Source: DATKKX01 sp035542775 (GTDB lineage Bacteria; Planctomycetota; Phycisphaerae; UBA1845; UTPLA1). Taken from it: a stretch of DNA of 22,521 nucleotides. Where the stretch lies: positions 1 through 22,521 of the forward strand of contig DATKKX010000341.1 in NCBI GenBank assembly GCA_035542775.1. Reading direction: 5' to 3'. The first letter of the stretch is position 1. Every line of letters starts with the position of its first letter. The translations under genes were made by a program, and so were the position numbers. The notes under the pieces are model-generated. The model was given only the letters and a program-made list of their open reading frames with translations. It did no database searches and was not told the DNA's origin. Shown here one piece after another: positions 14,236 to 21,535 of the stretch.

Positions 14236-15330
14236 ATGAGCACCGCACCAGCCCAGCCTGCTGTATTCCTAGACCGGGACCGCACCCTTATCGAGGACCC
14301 CGGTTACATCAGTGATCCGGAACAAGTCCGGTTGTTGGATGGAGCTGCCGAGTCCCTGTGTCGCTTGCGGGATGCCGGCTACGCCGTCGTGGTGGTGACA
14401 AACCAATCCGGTGTGGCTCGCGGCCTGCTCACGGAAGGTGATCTGGCGATCGTTCACCAGAGGATGCGGGACCTGCTCAGAGCTCAGGGCGCGGACGTGG
14501 ATGGTATCTACTACTGTCCGTTTCTCGACGGACCCGAAGCGGTCCGCGAGCAGTATCGCCGCGACAGTAGTCTGCGCAAGCCCAAACCGGGCATGCTCCT
14601 GCTGGCAGCAGAAGAGCTGCACATCGATCTGAAAAGCTCGTGGATGATCGGAGACTCGGCGCGGGACGTGCAAGCTGGTCGAGCGGCCGGCTGCCGGACG
14701 ATCCTGATCAGCAGTGAGGCCGAAGAGGATGGCACGGAGGCGGATTCCGTCGTCACCGATCTGCTCGCCGCCACGGAGCGCGTTCTGGCCGGGCGGACGA
14801 GGACGGTCTTGCAGGGCTCGAAGCCGGCCCAATCCGACGAACACGTTGCGGCCGCGACGGGCGGCGCATGCGCAGGCGGCGGCGATCCGCGCAGCCAGAT
14901 TGGCGAGAGGTCCATCACGGCAGCATCCGCCTCGGTCAGCCCGCGGGCATCGCGACAGCAGCCCGCGGTAACTCCTCCTTGCCAGGCCGGTGCCCCGGAC
15001 TCCGACGCCCGGGCATCGGCCTCCAAGCCGCAGGGGACTCCGGCCGCCGGTTCCGGAGCGATCATGGAAGAGAGGCTCGACGGCATCCTGGAAGAGCTCC
15101 GCATCATGCGGCGCGAGCGGCAGTACGAAGATTTCTCCATCGCGAAGCTCGGCGGGGCGGTGTTCGAGGCGTTTGCGCTTTGCGCGGCCGGCTGGGGCCT
15201 ATACGCATGGATGAGTTCCGGCTCCGGTCCTGACCCTGAGCGTGCCACATCGGCCACTGTCTGGCTGCTGGGAGCGATTGTCTTTCAACTCATGGCGCTG
15301 ACCTGCCTGATCGCCTCCAATAAAAAATGA
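14236..15330 (+). CDS. GmhB-like HAD phosphatase fused to a C-terminal two-helix membrane anchor
   Basis: The ATG at 14236 has CAGGAG 7 bases upstream. The 364-residue product has a HAD-IIIA domain (about 8-185) like D-glycero-D-manno-heptose 1,7-bisphosphate 7-phosphatase. Motif I is FLDRDRTL (nucleophile Asp13, acid Asp15), motif II VVVTNQSG (Thr55), motif III RKPKPGM (Lys115) and motif IV MIGDSARD (Asp140). Two oddities stand out. The usual DRDGT Gly is Arg16. The zinc-binding Cys/His cluster before the motif III Lys is missing, with only Cys94 kept. A Pro/Ala/Ser-rich linker (about 190-275), a short amphipathic stretch (277-296) and two membrane helices (about 307-327 and 339-361) follow, an unusual fusion. 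It is probably a membrane-tethered phosphatase facing the cytosol; substrate unknown. Its stop codon lies inside the terminator shared with the convergent lipoprotein operon. Confidence 0.85.
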   Translation: MSTAPAQPAVFLDRDRTLIEDPGYISDPEQVRLLDGAAESLCRLRDAGYAVVVVTNQSGVARGLLTEGDLAIVHQRMRDLLRAQGADVDGIYYCPFLDGPEAVREQYRRDSSLRKPKPGMLLLAAEELHIDLKSSWMIGDSARDVQAGRAAGCRTILISSEAEEDGTEADSVVTDLLAATERVLAGRTRTVLQGSKPAQSDEHVAAATGGACAGGGDPRSQIGERSITAASASVSPRASRQQPAVTPPCQAGAPDSDARASASKPQGTPAAGSGAIMEERLDGILEELRIMRRERQYEDFSIAKLGGAVFEAFALCAAGWGLYAWMSSGSGPDPERATSATVWLLGAIVFQLMALTCLIASNKK

Positions 15331-15366
15331 CCTATCGGCGGTCTCGTCGGCCGCTGAATAGGTCAT
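15322..15366 (-). terminator. Intrinsic terminator of the minus-strand lipoprotein operon, overlapping the HAD stop codon
   Basis: ATGACCTAT (15327-15335) pairs with ATAGGTCAT (15358-15366). The stem extends inward by CGGCGG/CCGCTG (one G-U pair and one bulged A), about 15 bp in all. Read on the minus strand the stem is followed at once by TTTTTT (15322-15327), a textbook intrinsic terminator, 51 bases after the lipoprotein stop at 15417. On the plus strand it lacks a T-run but could still block the convergent HAD transcript. Confidence 0.8.
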
Positions 15367-15416
15367 CAAATGTCGGGCTGGCAATGCCGCCGGCGGCGGA
15401 TTGCCGCTCAGCATCA

Positions 15417-15971
15417 TTATTTGGGGGGCGTAGGCTCTTTGATCGGCGGCTCGATCGGGCCGACCACTTCACCGGCATCGGTGAGGAATTTCTTGGCTCG
15501 AAGGATGGAAGCCTCGAGCTTGGCGACCTCGGGATCAGATGAGTCCTTGCCCGACTTCATAAGCTGTGCCCGCTGGGCAATCATCTGCTCCATCTTGACG
15601 CGCATATCGGCGTAGATGATGTCCTCGATCTGGGCCCGTTTGTCGGTACTTGCAGCGGGGGCATCGGTGGGCGTCTTGGCCTGGTTCTCGGTGGTCTTTT
15701 GGATTGCCGGCGTCGTCTTCGCGGGGGCCGGCGGTGGGGTGGCTTGAGCCGACGGCTTTGGAGCGGGCGGCGGCGGAGTCGGCTTGGCGGGCTCGGCCTT
15801 GGCGGGCGCCGCGGGCTTCGCTGGTTCGGTCTTGGCCGGCGCCTTCGCCTTTTCGCCCGGTGCTTCCTTCGTCTTGTCGGTCTGTTGCTGACAGCCGACC
15901 AGGCCCACGACCAGGAAGGCCACTAGGAGGGTCGTGGCAAGTGCTACAACCGAATTTGTCCGTTTCGTCAT
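15417..15971 (-). CDS. Lys/Pro/Ala-rich lipoprotein of unknown function
   Basis: The ATG at 15971 has GGAGA 7 bases upstream. The 184-residue product starts with a lipoprotein signal: basic MTKR, a hydrophobic run, and the lipobox LVGC with Cys27 as the lipid-modified residue. Residues 35-110 are a low-complexity tract of PAK/EPAKP and PPPAPKP units, expected to be an extended spacer that holds the C-terminal part away from the membrane. The last 70 residues contain a probable helical hairpin (about 111-165, ending near LEASILRAKKFL) and a Pro-rich tail. No family is recognised. It lies 71 bases downstream of another lipoprotein gene on the same strand and ends in a strong terminator, so the two probably form one operon. 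Confidence 0.82.
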   Translation of the reverse strand: MTKRTNSVVALATTLLVAFLVVGLVGCQQQTDKTKEAPGEKAKAPAKTEPAKPAAPAKAEPAKPTPPPPAPKPSAQATPPPAPAKTTPAIQKTTENQAKTPTDAPAASTDKRAQIEDIIYADMRVKMEQMIAQRAQLMKSGKDSSDPEVAKLEASILRAKKFLTDAGEVVGPIEPPIKEPTPPK

Positions 15972-16042
15972 CGTTGATTCTCCATCTAGAGACTATCACT
16001 TGCGGGCTGGAGGCGCTGCTCTTCCACATCTTCAGCGGCCAA

Positions 16043-16528
16043 TCAGCCTGGTTTCCTGGTTTCCGACGTGCCCGCGGCTGGTGCCGTCGCCGGCGTGGCC
16101 GGGCCTCCAGGCGTGGGGGCTTGTTTGCTTTCTGCCGGCTTCTCCTGCGCCTTTCCCGTACTCTTCCAATCTGAGCCTTCGGGGCGAAAGACTTCGACCA
16201 TGGTGGCGATCAGCTTGGCGTCGCTTCCTTCACCTTCCCGATACCCGGAGACCCTGACCTTGTCGCCGGGTCTGACATGCTCGAGTTTTTCCTCGCGGCC
16301 ATTGATTCTGACGATGGTGTCCTCTCGGACTTGTCCTTCAAGCGTGACTTCGCCACCTTTGCCATCAGAGACTTTCATCGACACAGAGTTGTTCGCGAGG
16401 TCAATCTTATCGGCGACGCCCTCTTTCGTTCGATTCTTCCGCTCGCCGGCCTTGCGATCCGTGCAGCCGCCCTGGACCATCGCCACGGCCAATGCCACCG
16501 CCAGAATTCCTAATACTTTGTTGCTCAT
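16043..16528 (-). CDS. Lipoprotein with a DUF5666-like small beta domain
   Basis: I chose the ATG at 16528 because it gives a compact lipoprotein signal (MSNK, hydrophobic run, lipobox VQGGC with Cys22). In-frame ATGs at 16549 and 16594 also exist; the second lies too close to the predicted transcription start to be likely. No start has a good ribosome binding site. The mature protein is about 140 residues. After a charged linker comes a beta-rich stretch (about 38-120) reading VADKIDLANNSVSMKV, GEVTLEGQVREDTIVRING and RPGDKVRVSGYREG. This resembles DUF5666/OB-like domains, which have alternating strands around a G-D-x-V-x-V-x-G turn. The C-terminal 40 residues are Pro/Ala/Lys-rich and likely disordered. 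Function unknown. First gene of the two-lipoprotein operon. Confidence 0.78.
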   Translation of the reverse strand: MSNKVLGILAVALAVAMVQGGCTDRKAGERKNRTKEGVADKIDLANNSVSMKVSDGKGGEVTLEGQVREDTIVRINGREEKLEHVRPGDKVRVSGYREGEGSDAKLIATMVEVFRPEGSDWKSTGKAQEKPAESKQAPTPGGPATPATAPAAGTSETRKPG

Positions 16529-16606
16529 GAGTTTACTTACCACACTCATCCTCTTGCGCCTCAAACCACAGGCACGAAACCAGCGGTTCATCATCGGAAA
16601 CGTGAG

Positions 16607-16635
16607 ATTCTTGCGGGCTCTGGTCCCGGTAACAA
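16607..16635 (-). promoter_or_regulatory. Candidate promoter of the lipoprotein operon
   Basis: On the minus strand TTGTTA (16630-16635, 4 of 6) and AAGAAT (16607-16612, 4 of 6) are separated by 17 bases. Transcription would start near 16600, giving a leader of about 70 bases to the ATG at 16528. Confidence 0.35.
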
Positions 16636-16839
16636 GGGCGTACTCTAGCCCTCGGCCTCCCGGAAATCAATCTTCGATTCCAGATCCAGGCCATCCCGAC
16701 TCGCTCTGGAAGTGACTCCCCATGTCGCCATTGAACCCTGGCTGGCGGTGGGTGGTCGGGTGGCGGGATAGCGGTCGTTGACGGCCTGGGCGCGACGGGA
16801 CATCCGATCGCGACCTGCGTCCCACCGCTCCAAGGTGCC

Positions 16840-16868
16840 TTGATTCGGTTCGCCCAGGCACCTATGGT
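16840..16868 (+). promoter_or_regulatory. Candidate promoter of the membrane protein gene
   Basis: TTGATT (16840-16845, 4 of 6) and TATGGT (16863-16868, 4 of 6) are 17 bases apart. The predicted start near 16875 would leave only a few bases before the ATG at 16880, which also lacks a Shine-Dalgarno sequence. Confidence 0.35.
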
Positions 16869-16879
16869 GTTCAGTCAGC

Positions 16880-17572
16880 ATGATCCAATCCCCCCCAGAA
16901 GATCCGCATCCAGCATCACCGATGACTCCGCCCTGGACCCCCGATCGCGCCAGGTCCTGGTACGGAGCCCTCTTTGTTTCTTTCCTGTTGTTGGTCGCCA
17001 CGGGTTTCCTTCTGGGCAGGCTGATCTGGCTGCCGTTTTACTTCGGTCTGTTCTTCTTTCTGGTGGCGGGGCTGCTCGCCGGGGCATTGTCGTTCCGCAT
17101 CGCTCGACAGGCACGGCCCGTATCCCAGGGGCGGATAGTTAGAGGAATCTGCCTTGTGGCGGTCGTGGCGGCGGTGGTCACGCTCGGCTGGGAGTATGAG
17201 CACGTAGCCAAGACGATCGGCGACGGAAAATTCGCCGACGCCAGAAACAGGGCCGCCAAGGCCGGCCGCCCGCAAGCGGAGATCCGCGACGGGGCCACGG
17301 GCGGATTCAAAGCCGCTCTTGCGAAGACGTACCCGCCCGGTGGGTTCGTGGGTTACGTCCGCTGGGCGATGAAGTCCGGGGAGATGGCCATGGAAGTCGG
17401 AGGTTGCCGGGATACCGTCGCGATCAGCCAAAGCGGCTATGCCTGGTTGTTGCGGACGTTGATTGGCGCGGTTCTCCTCGGGGCCGGCCTGTGGGCCAGC
17501 TTCGAATCCCTACGTTCCGCGCAGCCGGTTTCCAACATCCTCGCTCCTGGTGAGGAATACGAGGAGGAATGA
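16880..17572 (+). CDS. Four-helix membrane protein of unknown function
   Basis: The ATG at 16880 gives 230 residues. An in-frame ATG at 16922 is possible, but neither has a strong ribosome binding site. The N-terminus (1-26) is Pro-rich and hydrophilic. Three helices follow (about 29-47, 51-75, 87-105). A soluble stretch of about 80 residues (106-187) contains two Cys-free acidic/basic segments and GGCRDTVAISQSG near its end. A fourth helix is at about 188-208, and the C-terminus ends in a run of acidic residues (EEYEEE). I recognise no family. The soluble loop between helices 3 and 4 could be a small extracytoplasmic domain. It has no close co-directional neighbour apart from the dockerin remnant. 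Confidence 0.78.
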   Translation: MIQSPPEDPHPASPMTPPWTPDRARSWYGALFVSFLLLVATGFLLGRLIWLPFYFGLFFFLVAGLLAGALSFRIARQARPVSQGRIVRGICLVAVVAAVVTLGWEYEHVAKTIGDGKFADARNRAAKAGRPQAEIRDGATGGFKAALAKTYPPGGFVGYVRWAMKSGEMAMEVGGCRDTVAISQSGYAWLLRTLIGAVLLGAGLWASFESLRSAQPVSNILAPGEEYEEE

Positions 17573-17683
17573 GGCAAGCCGGGTCATCCCGGCGATTCAA
17601 GATCAACTCGTTTGAACGGCCCAGTGACCGCTTTGAGTTCCGGCGGGCGAAGTCAAAAAATCGCCAACAGCCGTTGAGCGGTT

Positions 17684-17926
17684 GTGGTTTCCGTGTCGCA
17701 CCTCTGGCAGCGGCCGTGCCGCTGTTTGTTCCGTGTTTTCATCTTTCGGAGCCGGGGTTGGCCCGGGGTGACGTGGGTTGCGATCATCGATGTGATGGTG
17801 TTCGTCAACGTCCTCTCTGGTCCGGGTACAGAGCCGGCACACGTTGCCGCGTCTGACTTGAACGGTTCCGTCATCATGGACGGCGCCGATATCCAGTTGT
17901 TTGTCAACGCGCTGCTGAACCAATAA
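17684..17926 (+). pseudogene. Remnant of a dockerin-type C-terminus, frameshifted
   Basis: Only the part from about 17762 is recognisable. In one frame it reads IIDVMVFVNVLSGPGTEPAH, then a second half with MDGADIQLFVNALLNQ and a stop. This mirrors the C-terminus of the protein at 19297-21477 (FVNVLLGHDSDPG, then DGLDIQLFIEALLGQ). The opening of the first calcium loop, GDVGCD, lies in the neighbouring frame at 17767-17784, so a frameshift plus a short deletion separates it from IDVMVFVN. In the second loop NCDGS is replaced by NGSVIM, so calcium ligands are lost. The frame upstream to 17569 shows no family. The most likely reading is a decayed tail of a secreted dockerin protein whose body is gone. 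The rest of 17573-18117 holds hairpins but no gene. Confidence 0.6.
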
Positions 17927-17930
17927 CCGA

Positions 17931-17949
17931 GACGAGCCAAACGCTCGTC
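17931..17949 (+). terminator. Hairpin directly after the dockerin remnant
   Basis: GACGAGC and GCTCGTC pair over 7 bp around CAAAC, starting 5 bases after the TAA of the remnant. A second inverted repeat (CTCACG with CGTGAG, 17961-17990, extended by GGC/GCC) follows. T-rich sequence occurs only further on (18010-18025). Probably the original transcript end of the lost gene. Confidence 0.4.
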
Positions 17950-18117
17950 AATGACTCCGGCTCACGAGGCTGCAATCCGGGGCCCGTGAGACTGCTTAGT
18001 GGAAGTGTTGGTAGTTTTGTTGTTGCTGCCGGCATGTGTCACGCGGGGTTTCTGACTCTGCCGCCACGTGCGTGCTCCCTTTCCGTCCTTCGACCTCCCG
18101 TCCTGAAACCTGGACTC

Positions 18118-18660
18118 CTACCATTCTTCCTCCTCAGATCTACTCCGGGCCGAAGTTGAGCGCCCTTCGCCTCCTTCCATGCTCGGGTCGAGGTTCACGA
18201 GCGCTTCGTGAAGCCAGGGAATCGAACTGACTGCTTTCGCGGGATCGGACACGAAGATCGGCTCTTTCTGGTGGGTCTTCAGTGCGACCCCTACTTCATG
18301 AAAGCCGCGTCGCGCGTATCGGCAAAAGACCACGAGGCCGGCCAAATGAGTCGGCGGATGATCCGGTACCGGGATGCGGATCTCGATGGGAACCTTCTGG
18401 AGGACCACACACTTTGTGAGCAGGGCGATGCCCTGCTCTGAAAGATTGCGTGTCTGGGCGGACTGGCGGCGTACCGTTCTGCCGCCGTTTTCAAAGAACC
18501 ATATCTCGCACGGTGTTCGGAACTGGCGACGGGGTCTTGCGCGGCGACATTGCGAGCCGTCGCTGGAGTTGATTATTTCCCACTGCCTGGCGAACTCGTC
18601 GAGCTCGTTCAGCACGACGTTCATGGGCATCATCGGATCTTCCGACGCCGTTTTGGACAT
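18118..18660 (-). CDS. PilZ domain protein (c-di-GMP receptor)
   Basis: The ATG at 18660 has GAGGG about 8 bases upstream. The 180-residue protein has an N-terminal helical region (1-40) and then a PilZ domain (about 42-130). The c-di-GMP-binding arginine motif is RPRRQFR (42-48) and the second motif is NLSEQG (72-77), matching the (D/N)xSxxG consensus. Both are intact, so it should bind the dinucleotide. The following strands (GIALLTKCVVL, VPIEIRIPV, THLAGLVVFC, HEVGVALK) form the expected barrel. The C-terminal 50 residues are Ser/Glu/Arg-rich without a known domain. With no partner domain it is a stand-alone adaptor that would bind an effector when c-di-GMP is high. No partner gene is adjacent: the upstream neighbour is tRNA-Lys and downstream is the dockerin remnant. 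It ends with TAG. Confidence 0.88.
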   Translation of the reverse strand: MSKTASEDPMMPMNVVLNELDEFARQWEIINSSDGSQCRRARPRRQFRTPCEIWFFENGGRTVRRQSAQTRNLSEQGIALLTKCVVLQKVPIEIRIPVPDHPPTHLAGLVVFCRYARRGFHEVGVALKTHQKEPIFVSDPAKAVSSIPWLHEALVNLDPSMEGGEGRSTSARSRSEEEEW

Positions 18661-18865
18661 GTCAGGGCCCTCGAAGAAATTGGTGTGCCTTTGGCGTGGA
18701 AAACGTACCCGGAAGGACGTTCCCTGTCACGCCCAGACGCAGTCGGCTTCTCTCGCTCCTCGCGGCTCAGATGCGGTGGTTTCCAAGCGCGTTTTCTCGC
18801 CCAAAGCCGCGTATGCAGGAGGGATGGCCAATCTCAGAATCGCCTCAAGTAAGCAGTCAGGAAAC

Positions 18866-18938
18866 TGGGAGTGCTGGGACTCGAACCCAGGACCCACGGC
18901 TTAAAAGGCCGTTGCTCTGCCGACTGAGCTACACTCCC
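18866..18938 (-). tRNA. trnK: tRNA-Lys (anticodon UUU)
   Basis: Read on the minus strand the 73 bases fold into a complete cloverleaf. The acceptor stem GGGAGTG/CACTCCC is perfect. The D arm is GCTC/GAGC with an AGTCGGCA loop. The anticodon arm is ACGGC/GCCGT with loop CTTTTAA (anticodon TTT). The variable region is GGGTC, and the T arm is CTGGG/CCCAG with loop TTCGAGT. The discriminator base is A. CCA is not encoded; the genomic bases after it read GTTTC. No att-like duplication of the 3' end or integrase gene is seen nearby. Confidence 0.97.
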
Positions 18939-19296
18939 AACGACCTGTCGATAAGCAGGTTACGGAGGTCGGCTGCTGGACCAAGACCACTCTCACGCAG
19001 CTGTCACAGTGCCGTGGCCGCGCTGGCACTCGCTCACAACTAGTCTCTTCACTGTAGGTTACGACGACTTGGCGGGCATTTCAATAGCTCGATGAACGCC
19101 ACGAGGGGGCTGATCGTGAATCTGGACCACGAGCGGCGGAACACAGGAAGATCGAGACGCCTGACGGAGAGAAAACGCTCATCAGCCAGGGGCTCTGGCT
19201 GACGAGGGCGATTGCGTCATCACGACGGCTCAACACGTCCGGGCGCTGTACCGCTCAATTCGCCGCCATGAGCGACCAAGCCTTACACCCACGATG
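18939..19296. other. 358-base region with no gene found
   Basis: The region should contain the tRNA promoter (a weak TTGGTC / TAACCT pair on the minus strand is not convincing) and the 3' end of the dockerin gene transcript. A short frame from 19092 has no ribosome binding site or family motif. The only clear structure is the hairpin at 19178-19206. Confidence 0.4.
19178..19206 (-). terminator. Intrinsic terminator for the prepilin/dockerin operon
   Basis: TCAGCCAG (19182-19189) and CTGGCTGA (19195-19202) pair perfectly around GGGCT, extended by CTC/GAG after one mismatch. On the minus strand the stem is followed by CGTTTTCTCTC, a modest T-rich tail. It lies 91 bases after the stop at 19297. 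Confidence 0.6.
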
Positions 19297-21477
19297 TTAC
19301 TGTCCGAGCAGAGCCTCGATGAACAGTTGGATGTCCAGGCCATCGGCTGAGCCGTCGCAATTCATGTCCGAGCGAGCCCGCCGCCCCGGGTCGCTGTCGT
19401 GTCCGAGCAGCACGTTGACGAACCCTGGGAGGTCATTCACATCGACGCGCGAATCGTTGTTCACATCGCCCTTCCTGTTGTCCGTGGCGGATACGTTGAC
19501 GGCAATCGCCGGAGGATAGGTCACCGACGCAGGATTGCCGTTGCTGTCCGTGTGGCCGACTTTGAGCCCCAACGGCGTGCTGGCGACGAACTTCGGCTCG
19601 GCCGAACTCGAGATGGTGATGCTTGTTAAACCTGCTCCCACCGCCTGCAAGACAACTTTGTAGAGGGGGATCGTGCCCGTCAGGCCCTGAGTGAAGCTGG
19701 TGGTGAAGCCGTTCACCCGCCGAATGCCCAGATCGCCGTTGGAACCCTGGGGAATCATTAAGGTGCTTCGCGTCGTCGTGAAAGCGCCCAGTGGTGTAAC
19801 CTCGACGACCCTAAGCACCCCCGCGTTGCTCATGGCCACGTCATGCACGTATTGCATGATTCCGTTCTGCTCGCCTTCGAGCGTGCTCGCACCCGCGGTG
19901 ACGGCTGTGGTAACCGTCAATTCGATCAGGTCGCCGATGGGCACAGAATTCAACGAATTGCCGCAGAGGTCCGTCGCCGCCGCGTAGGCGGTGCAATTCA
20001 CGCCGACATTGGAGTTCAGCTTGACGCCCGTCGTGCTGGGCGTGGTGCTGTCATAGCGCCGCCCGATGATTCGACCGTTGGCGTTGCCCAGGAAGTTGAG
20101 GACCCACTGAAGGTCGCTGGCCTCGATGCCGTTGTCGCCGGTCATGTCCACGTTCCACGGGCGTAGCTGCGCCGTCGGATCGCCGCTGTCACCCTGCGGA
20201 GCCTCGGCAAAGCTGTTACTGAAGATCCAGTCGTCGTCGCCGAAAACCGCGCGAACCATGGCGATGTCGTCAGCGTCACAGTCACCGTCGCGATCCGCGT
20301 CGCCCGGAATAAACGGCACGGCCAGGGGGTTGATTCGTCCTGCCATGATCTGGTAGCTGTTGGCCGTCAGGAAATCGAAGTCCGGCGGTTGGCCGTCCGC
20401 CAGCCACCGCGGCACATTGGTGTTGTACGGCTGAATGGCATCGGGATTGGGGTTGGCGTCGTTGGTGTAGTAGTAAGGAGGACTGCTTCCTGCACCGCTG
20501 GCGGTCCTGCTTTCTCCACGAATCCATTGTTCGGTGGCCGTGTCCTGCCAGTTGTTCCCATTGGGCAGCTCGCCGATAGCGCCGGGAGTGGGCGCCCAGC
20601 CATTGCCTTTAGCGCGATAGTCCACTCGCGTGAGGCAGTCAGGGTTGAAGCCTTGCGGGTCGTCCAGGGCATGCACGTGCCGGTATGGCAGACCGGGCAG
20701 CGTACTCCCGCCGTCGACGTGACGGCCGTCCACGTCATACTCCCAGCCCTGGTCTTGCTCGTAGCTCACTTCATCGACTACCTCCAGATCGTCGGAAGTG
20801 TCCTCGAGCGTACTGGCGCCTTTCAGGTCTAGGGTTTGCCGGCCGAGATCATCTATCGTGCCCTTGTCGAGATTGCCGTCGCCGTATTGAATCAGGCCCG
20901 GCTGCGGCGGATCCAGGAAAAGAGCTTCGGCGTCCGGGGCAACATCTTTGCCCCAGCGGAGGCCACCGGGATTTGCGGGATCGGCTTGAGTCTGGCCCGG
21001 GCGGTGCCGGATCAGCAGGATCGTGTTCGAGCCGTCGTTTTGCAGTTTTCCCGGCGTGTCCAGACCGCCGTTCCAGATCGTGCCCCACTGTCTGAAATTG
21101 CTGTCGGACAGGAGCGTCGGGTATTTCGACGCCGACCCGATTCCCAGGACCAACAGGCCATTGGCACCAAGGCTCAATCCGTCCAGGCTGAAGAATTCGT
21201 CGATCTCGGGAATGCAACTCTGCAGCGTAGGATCATCCAAGCAGTCCGGCGGTATCGGCGAGTCAGGATGGATCTTCCGCTGGCCGCCATTCACGACCGC
21301 CACCGCGTAGCCGTCCAGCTTCATACCGGGCGTTCCGAACAGCTCGATGAATTCTCGCGAGTCATCCGCAGAGCTTGGGGGATTCATGAACACTTCGTTG
21401 ATGAAGACGGTCGCCGCCGCCTCCTGCGCAAGACCTACCATTGCCACGAGTGCCAATGCAAGCATGAGAGTTTTCAT
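19297..21477 (-). CDS. Large secreted protein with lamin-tail-like N-terminus and two dockerin-like domains
   Basis: The ATG at 21477 has a GGAG site 5 bases upstream. The 726-residue product has a signal peptide (about 1-22). It then opens with TVFINEVFMNPP and REFIELFGTPGMKLDGY (23-57), the INEV...EFIEL pattern of lamin-tail domains. A first pair of dockerin-like calcium loops spans 391-465 (GDADRDGDCDADDIAMV, then DMTGDNGIEASDLQWVLNFL). A second pair closes the protein at 669-725 (GDVNNDSRVDVNDLPGFVNV, then DMNCDGSADGLDIQLFIEAL). Between them, about 485-660 is a beta-rich stretch with GDLIELTVTTAV and MQYVHDVAMSNAGVLRVVEV, which resembles cohesin folds. That part is inference. No catalytic domain was recognised. 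Such modules are common in planctomycete exoproteins and probably mediate surface or protein-protein attachment. It lies 58 bases downstream of the prepilin gene, likely one operon. Confidence 0.87.
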   Translation of the reverse strand: MKTLMLALALVAMVGLAQEAAATVFINEVFMNPPSSADDSREFIELFGTPGMKLDGYAVAVVNGGQRKIHPDSPIPPDCLDDPTLQSCIPEIDEFFSLDGLSLGANGLLVLGIGSASKYPTLLSDSNFRQWGTIWNGGLDTPGKLQNDGSNTILLIRHRPGQTQADPANPGGLRWGKDVAPDAEALFLDPPQPGLIQYGDGNLDKGTIDDLGRQTLDLKGASTLEDTSDDLEVVDEVSYEQDQGWEYDVDGRHVDGGSTLPGLPYRHVHALDDPQGFNPDCLTRVDYRAKGNGWAPTPGAIGELPNGNNWQDTATEQWIRGESRTASGAGSSPPYYYTNDANPNPDAIQPYNTNVPRWLADGQPPDFDFLTANSYQIMAGRINPLAVPFIPGDADRDGDCDADDIAMVRAVFGDDDWIFSNSFAEAPQGDSGDPTAQLRPWNVDMTGDNGIEASDLQWVLNFLGNANGRIIGRRYDSTTPSTTGVKLNSNVGVNCTAYAAATDLCGNSLNSVPIGDLIELTVTTAVTAGASTLEGEQNGIMQYVHDVAMSNAGVLRVVEVTPLGAFTTTRSTLMIPQGSNGDLGIRRVNGFTTSFTQGLTGTIPLYKVVLQAVGAGLTSITISSSAEPKFVASTPLGLKVGHTDSNGNPASVTYPPAIAVNVSATDNRKGDVNNDSRVDVNDLPGFVNVLLGHDSDPGRRARSDMNCDGSADGLDIQLFIEALLGQ

Positions 21478-21535
21478 ATTGCTCCGTTCTCCAACCTGAG
21501 CTCCTGATCAGCCGTAGGAGATCCTTCTGCCGGGC

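Larger units (their letters stand above)
16529..16879. other. 351-base region between divergent genes
   Basis: Apart from the two promoter candidates described separately (16607-16635 minus and 16840-16868 plus), I see no gene or repeat. The open frame 16645-17001 on the minus strand overlaps the membrane protein gene and has no ribosome binding site or motif. Confidence 0.4.

Noticed and set aside
18866..18938. tRNA-Lys as an integration site
   Set aside because: No repeat of its 3' end was seen nearby and no integrase or phage gene is in the window.
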